From Sinotaia quadrata (Eukaryota > Mollusca > Gastropoda > Architaenioglossa > Viviparidae), in NCBI GenBank assembly GCA_028829895.1, contig JALGAQ010000009.1, positions 620,001 through 684,000 on the forward strand: 64,000 nucleotides of DNA, in the 5' to 3' direction. The notes below the pieces were generated by a model, which saw only the letters and a list, made by a program, of their open reading frames with translations, did no database searches and was not told the origin of the DNA. Shown here in pieces: positions 58,496 to 64,000 of this stretch (position 1 is its first letter; the number at the start of each line of letters is the position of its first letter). Position numbers and translations under genes: made by a program.

Positions 58496-59959
58496 TATGG
58501 TATACATCGCATGTCGTGCAAATTTTTTTTTAAACTTTGTCGCATGCTGACGAGTATGTCCACCCGAGAAAAGCTCTGAATTTAGTTGCGCATAGATATA
58601 TCGTCATGAATGGGAAGAATGCTTTTCAGAAATCGACAAGTAGCTTGGTCACATTCTATACATTAGCATATGTCGGATGCGGAGCGTTGAAAGGAGTAAG
58701 ATGTGAGTCCGTTAGTCCGCAAGTGACTTGGTGATTTTTCGACGCTGAGAAAACGGTCGTCAGTAAACCAGAAATCACATGTACATGTATAATAGAGAAG
58801 TGAAGCTTTTCACTCTAAACTAAGGCTGGAAAAGAAAGGAAGACGTTGCATGGGTTTGAGATATCCATCGAACCTCGAACTAGCTTGCAAATCACGAAAT
58901 CGCGACTCGATCACCGTTTATTTCTTTAATAAATAAGCTTGTACTATATGGCAGGAGTAATATTTCAGAACCTTAAGGGGATGAATTTTACTCACAACAT
59001 GCATTTGAATTTGTTAGAAGGTCACCAAAACTAAAGATACCATGAATTATAGGGGCTGTACTTTTATATAGTTGGCAAACGGAATAACGTATCTACACAG
59101 ACATATCTTGTTTCAGATTCAAACCAGCTTATCACACAGTAACGACCTCAATTAAAATATCTATCTCGGTCACATCTAAAAAACTATCGACAACGCAAAC
59201 AGCTTCAACCTATATTGTATCATCCAGCATCGCGTTAAGTGATAAAGCTCGAAGTAAATTTCATAGGCGATTGATGAGGGAAGGAAAATGAGGGCAAATT
59301 GCACGCCACTTGTGAGCGGATCAACCCAAGTCAAGGAAACTGAAGTCTTGATGTTTTTGAAGTTTGTATGTATGACCAGAAGTGAGATTGCAAATAACTG
59401 ACATTTCATCTTTAGCAGATTCGATGATTTTTATAAATTATTGTCAGGATCGAACAGACAAATAAAAAAGGATTTTTAACAAGCTGTTTTGATAAGTGTG
59501 TGACGAGAGAGTAAAAAAGTACCCTCGGTTTTAATATGCAAAAAATTGACAAATATTAACCATTATATAAGTGACTGGGATCAAGTACCATAAAAAGTAG
59601 AGACATCCACCGTTTAAATAATGGTGAACCAGAGGAAACAATAGTAATTCATCAAATCCTCGGACTGCCCCGTTACCTTTTGATAAGCCAATGTTCAGTC
59701 ACTAGTGGACATCGATAAAAACCTGTGGCTCAAAGTATGGGAAAACTATATTGATGCGACAATATAAGTTGCAAAATGTCCTAACCAGAGACTGAACTTT
59801 TGTAGATTCACATCGGTCAATATGGTCTGCAAAATGGATTTTTTAGTCCGTCTGAAATCTATAAACTAGACAAGATAATATGATATTACTCAAAGAGAAT
59901 ACGGCGTAAAAGCAATTCCGTTTAGTGAAAAAACAGAAGTATACGACATATACGACATA
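58496..59959. other. Unassigned sequence
   Basis: No gene or repeat signal recognised; several short open frames without motifs. Confidence 0.4.
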
Positions 59960-60379
<420 letters not shown>

Positions 60380-61885
60380 GTCTCGGGAGACTATCCTGTT
60401 GTTCACTCCGGTTTGTCTTAATTAATTTTCTTTTGGTTTTTATAACTTTCTCCTAATTTTCCAAAATCTTCTGTTCCTGTTTCAGTTGGTCTGATTTTTT
60501 CGTCCTCTGAAGTATTTTCAACTTTAATTTCATTTTATATTATTGTGAATAATTATAGTACTGTTTTTCGTTACACGTTTTTTATTATTATGTTTTTTAA
60601 CATTATTATCGTTATCATTAATATTATCATTACTTCTATGATTTTATTTTTGTTATTCCTTTATCTTTACTATTGTTAGAATCTACAATTACATTATATT
60701 ATATTACATTTAATATCTCTAAAATTTATGGTTTATTTAATGCATCTTCGTCTGTCATTGTTGAGTCCTATACTAGATAGCACATTTTACCACAGCCACT
60801 ACGGACAACGTGCGTTCGGCTTGCAGGATGCTTGTTATTTTCGTTTTTGTTCTATCCCGCGAATTCACGTTGTCTTGCACTATTCTTTCAGCTGCTGTCT
60901 TTTTGCTACTCCTACAGCTGATGGGATCTGCTGCATGTTTTTCCCAGTTCACCAAGTTGTTTTTTCCGCATTTGATCTCCCGTTTGACGATGTCCGTGTA
61001 GTACAAGTACGGTCTTCCGCCTCATATAGAGCCAGCGGCCAGTTCACCATAAAGCAGGGTGAAGCGGTTTTTATCCATTCGTGTTACATGTCCAATCCAA
61101 CGTAGATGTCAGTGAGCCAGGAGTGGGAACATACTTTGGAGTCCGGCTCGTTGCAGGACGTCATTGTTAGATATATGTCTTTGCCATTTTATGTGTACTA
61201 TCCTCCGAAAATTGCGTAAGACTTTTAGCTTGCGGTGCTGATGTGAATACAGCGTCCATGTTTCGCTACCGTAGAGCAGAGTGCTTAACACGCAAGATCT
61301 AAAAACTTACATTTTTATTGACAGTAAGCATTGGGTTTCTCCAGACGTGTTTATGCAATCGCGACATTATTGTTGCTGGTTTATCAATACGCGTGCTTAT
61401 TTCAGAATCTAAGGAGAGATTACTAGAGATAGTGGATCCCAGTAGTTGAATTCATTTACTACCTCTAGTGTGTGGCCTTCAATCGAAATTTCCGTCACAC
61501 TACTAACTCCTTGGTCAATGACTTTGGTTTTGTTTAAACTGATTGTCAAACCGAATTACTTGCAAGCATTGGCGAAACAGCTTATTAGTCGTTGCAATCC
61601 TTCTTCAGAATGGCCAGTCAGGTCCGCATCGTCTGCAGACAGCAGCTTTCTCAAAAATACATTTTAAATATTAGTTTTGGCCTGAAGTCGCACAGGGTTG
61701 AATAATTTGCCTGTCGTGAAAGAAAATCCCATAGTTTGAATCCCTTTAGGCGTATGCGAGTAGCACTGGGAAGAAAATTCCGAAGAGTGTCGGTGCAAGC
61801 ACAAAACCTTGCTTTACTCCGCTCTTGATGGTGAATGCTCGTGAGGTTGAGGCACCATATTGCACCGTGACTTGCATATCATAAT
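60380..61885 (-). mobile_element. LINE-B RT C-terminal half and 3' UTR
   Basis: Minus strand: YGASTSRAFTIKSGVKQGFV LAPTLFGIFF (61855), CRRCGPDWPF against ADDADLTGHSEEGLQRLISC (61640), FGLTISLNKTKVIDQGVSS, TEISIEGHTLEVVNEFNYW, then LLYGSETWTLYSHQHRKLKV, HIKWQRHISNNDVLQRAGLQ (61291-61109) and the last 'RMDK.R....LYGEL' region. The ADD catalytic box survives in one frame but shifts disable the ORF. It is 5' truncated at about 61885; the 3' UTR runs left towards the (TAA)n array. Confidence 0.88.
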
Positions 61886-64000
61886 AACCATAAAAACATA
61901 ATAATAAACAAGGATACTGCCATTATCAAGAATGACACCGTCACACACAAAAATTTTCACCGTTTTCAGAGATCGTCATGTGCGGTGATTATGTCAAGCT
62001 TAAACCTGTTCACTTTCAACCATAGAGCATTCATGCTTTTTATTATATTTTCACACTGTTCCCTGTCCCATCTAATTACCGATGTGTCCTCAACGCGTAT
62101 GCTATGCATTGTCAATTCAGTACTGAAAATGTGTGCTTTGTCGTGTCACAAAATTAACCTTTACTATTTGCCACACGGACTTTGTCTTATCATGCCTATT
62201 ATATGTGTTTGTAGGCATGACCAGACTATTTTTATTTGTTCCACATGCTTACAAATATCATCGAATGTCTCGTTCAAAATGATCCATGTCAGCATTATGT
62301 GTGATCATGGTGTCATGCACTTCAAACATTCAAAAGCTAACTTTTACGTTTCGTCTTACTATTTAGTGTCTCACTGGTTCCAGCAATGTTGCCAGCCATT
62401 TAGCTAATGTATTCTAGTAGAGTAGAAGAATAAGCCTGATTCATTGTGTTTATGTACTCTTAGCAACCCGCATGATAGTCTTGTGTTTGCTCCTATGGGT
62501 TCAATCATAGCCTATTTATCAGATATAAATGTTTTTTGGCAATCGATAAACTGCGGTATTTACCCGTTTCTCAAAATTCACAAAATTGACAGGCGAGTTA
62601 TCTAGTTTAAACCTAGTGGCGTCAATCTGAATATCCAGTATTTTGTGTTGTCAATCTGTAAATCAAGTATAACCGTGTCAAATTATGCTTCGGGGTGAAT
62701 GATCACAAAATCTTTGACTCTGAGTTTTTTAATTCATCTTTGTGACTAAGCGTCAATCAAAATTTCTGCTTGATTGGTGTTATACGGAACCGCCTTTTTT
62801 GGCTAACCAATCAGGTATGTAATTAATGTTGTTAATCATTACGGGTAGGTAACTGAAATTAAATCTTATGAGGCTTTATGCATTCACACTCTGGTATAGC
62901 GTTGTTGCATATGGCCAGGAATCCGGTCAAGCAACCTTCCACTGACAAATATGGCCTTAACATTATGAATTAGTAGGATATGTTTAAGTTTGCCACATAG
63001 GAAAGAAGACTAGAGGGGAATATACCAGAGAATCCTTGTAAGAGAAACAACGAACTTAGTGCAATTTGGTTAGAAACATTTTAGAATAAAAATAAACAAA
63101 GTTGTAAAGGCACACAATGAACTCAAAAGTAAATGATAATCAGCGAAAGCATAGATGTGTTATCATCTGGTTCCGTTGTACTGAAGCGAGTGTTAAAAAA
63201 TTGTGTCCGCTTACTGTAACAGTCCTAATAAATGATTTCATACTCCTGAATCACAGAGAATAAATATGTCAATCCTAGTTTCAAAAACATGTTTATTTAT
63301 GAAAGGACGTAGGGCATCAATTTGCTGTACGATATAATGCACATACATCAAAAAAATTTGTTGTTTTGTGTTTTGGTTTACCATGACAAATAATTATAAT
63401 CATATCGGCTGTACATTTATTCAAATCGGATCAATTTTCCGCCGAGCAATAAAATACCATGCAAATGATTGTAGCGTCCGTTTCCTCACGAACCCATTAT
63501 CAGCTGGTTAAATACCGGCAGCGTATCAAATAACGCATCGAAGTAAAATAAATTTCATCGAAATAAAGTAAATTTAACTTACGTATAAATCCATCTTATT
63601 CTTAAAACAACAGTATGTGTATTCTTCCAGTTCTCTTCATTTTCTAAAGGAGTTTGAGGTTTCCCTGATTACGGTAGCTTGTGTATAAATATTCGAAATT
63701 ATTAAAGAGTCACTGAATTCATAAAGAAACCGACTTAAGGTCACTGTTGCTTTAAAATATTGTCGGAGAGTTTATGCGCAGATTACTTTTTTAAAGTATT
63801 TTGCAGAATTCATAGCCTGCCAGTCTTAGCGATTAATAGCTCAGCGGGTGCAAGTTAAATAAACTACTCATGATTAGTTAAAATCTGTCAAATAAATGCC
63901 TCGTGTTTCAAAGTTCACGCATTTGATATATCTGTGGCGACCAGTGCCCAGCCGAGTCAGGAGCGTTTCCGTTGAACTTTGACCTGACCTTCTACGCAAA
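61886..64000. other. Unassigned sequence to window end
   Basis: No exon, RNA gene or repeat family recognised. A 140-codon plus-strand frame at 61985-62407 has no motif, is rich in cysteine, histidine and hydrophobic residues and is probably chance. Confidence 0.4.

Noticed and set aside
61985..62407. 140-codon plus-strand ORF with membrane-like stretches
   Set aside because: Hydrophobicity comes from T-rich DNA; no topology pattern, splice sites or family resemblance.

Overview
This is a stretch of animal nuclear DNA, most likely from a parasitic flatworm. I lean towards a large-genome tapeworm, but that is inference from the repeat types (tRNA-derived SINEs, RTE/CR1-like LINEs, Penelope-like and gypsy elements) and from the divergence of the host exons; no marker here proves the species. 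Almost all of the window is intron or intergenic DNA filled with decayed retroelements. Two runs of exactly 100 N (22652-22751 and 51328-51427) are scaffold gaps, so the window is three joined contigs.

Two host genes can be read as exon chains with consistent splice phases. On the + strand, six exons between 2678 and 20309 encode 518 residues of a phosphatidylinositol 4-kinase beta (PI4KB, type III beta) homologue: the low-complexity middle of the protein, then the linker up to just before the catalytic domain. Upstream exons lie left of the window. The kinase domain is not seen and may be lost in the gap at 22652 or lie beyond it. On the - strand, six exons from 44901 down to 33566 encode 612 residues of a B-type cyclin, closest in pattern to cyclin B3. 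It has an unusually large insertion in its second cyclin fold, and its first exon was not found. The visible parts of the two genes point towards each other.

Repeats, left to right: a decayed LINE ('LINE-A') on the - strand at 1-2030; inside the PI4KB introns a Penelope-like 3' end (8440-8950), a SINE-B (10463), an inverted 'LINE-B' (12290-13460) and two + strand LINE-A copies (14850-16480, 17590-19945). After gap 1 come a Penelope-like element with a recognisable YVDD motif, a CR1/jockey-like tail and another LINE fragment. A very young gypsy-type LTR element with 5-bp target duplication (28728-31168) sits inside a LINE-A copy. The cyclin introns carry many tRNA-derived SINE-A copies. Upstream of the cyclin are a Penelope-like fragment, one + and one - LINE-A copy and a further + RT piece (43220-50480). 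After gap 2 come an unidentified ORF, a long inverted repeat, an LTR-element 5' region, LINE-B pieces and a 420-bp (TAA)n array.

I found no CRISPR array, operon, rRNA or functional tRNA, and nothing I would call a new system. The best leads are the cyclin with its insertion and altered docking motif, the young internally deleted gag-protease element, and the 3' tail shared by the LINE-A and SINE families.
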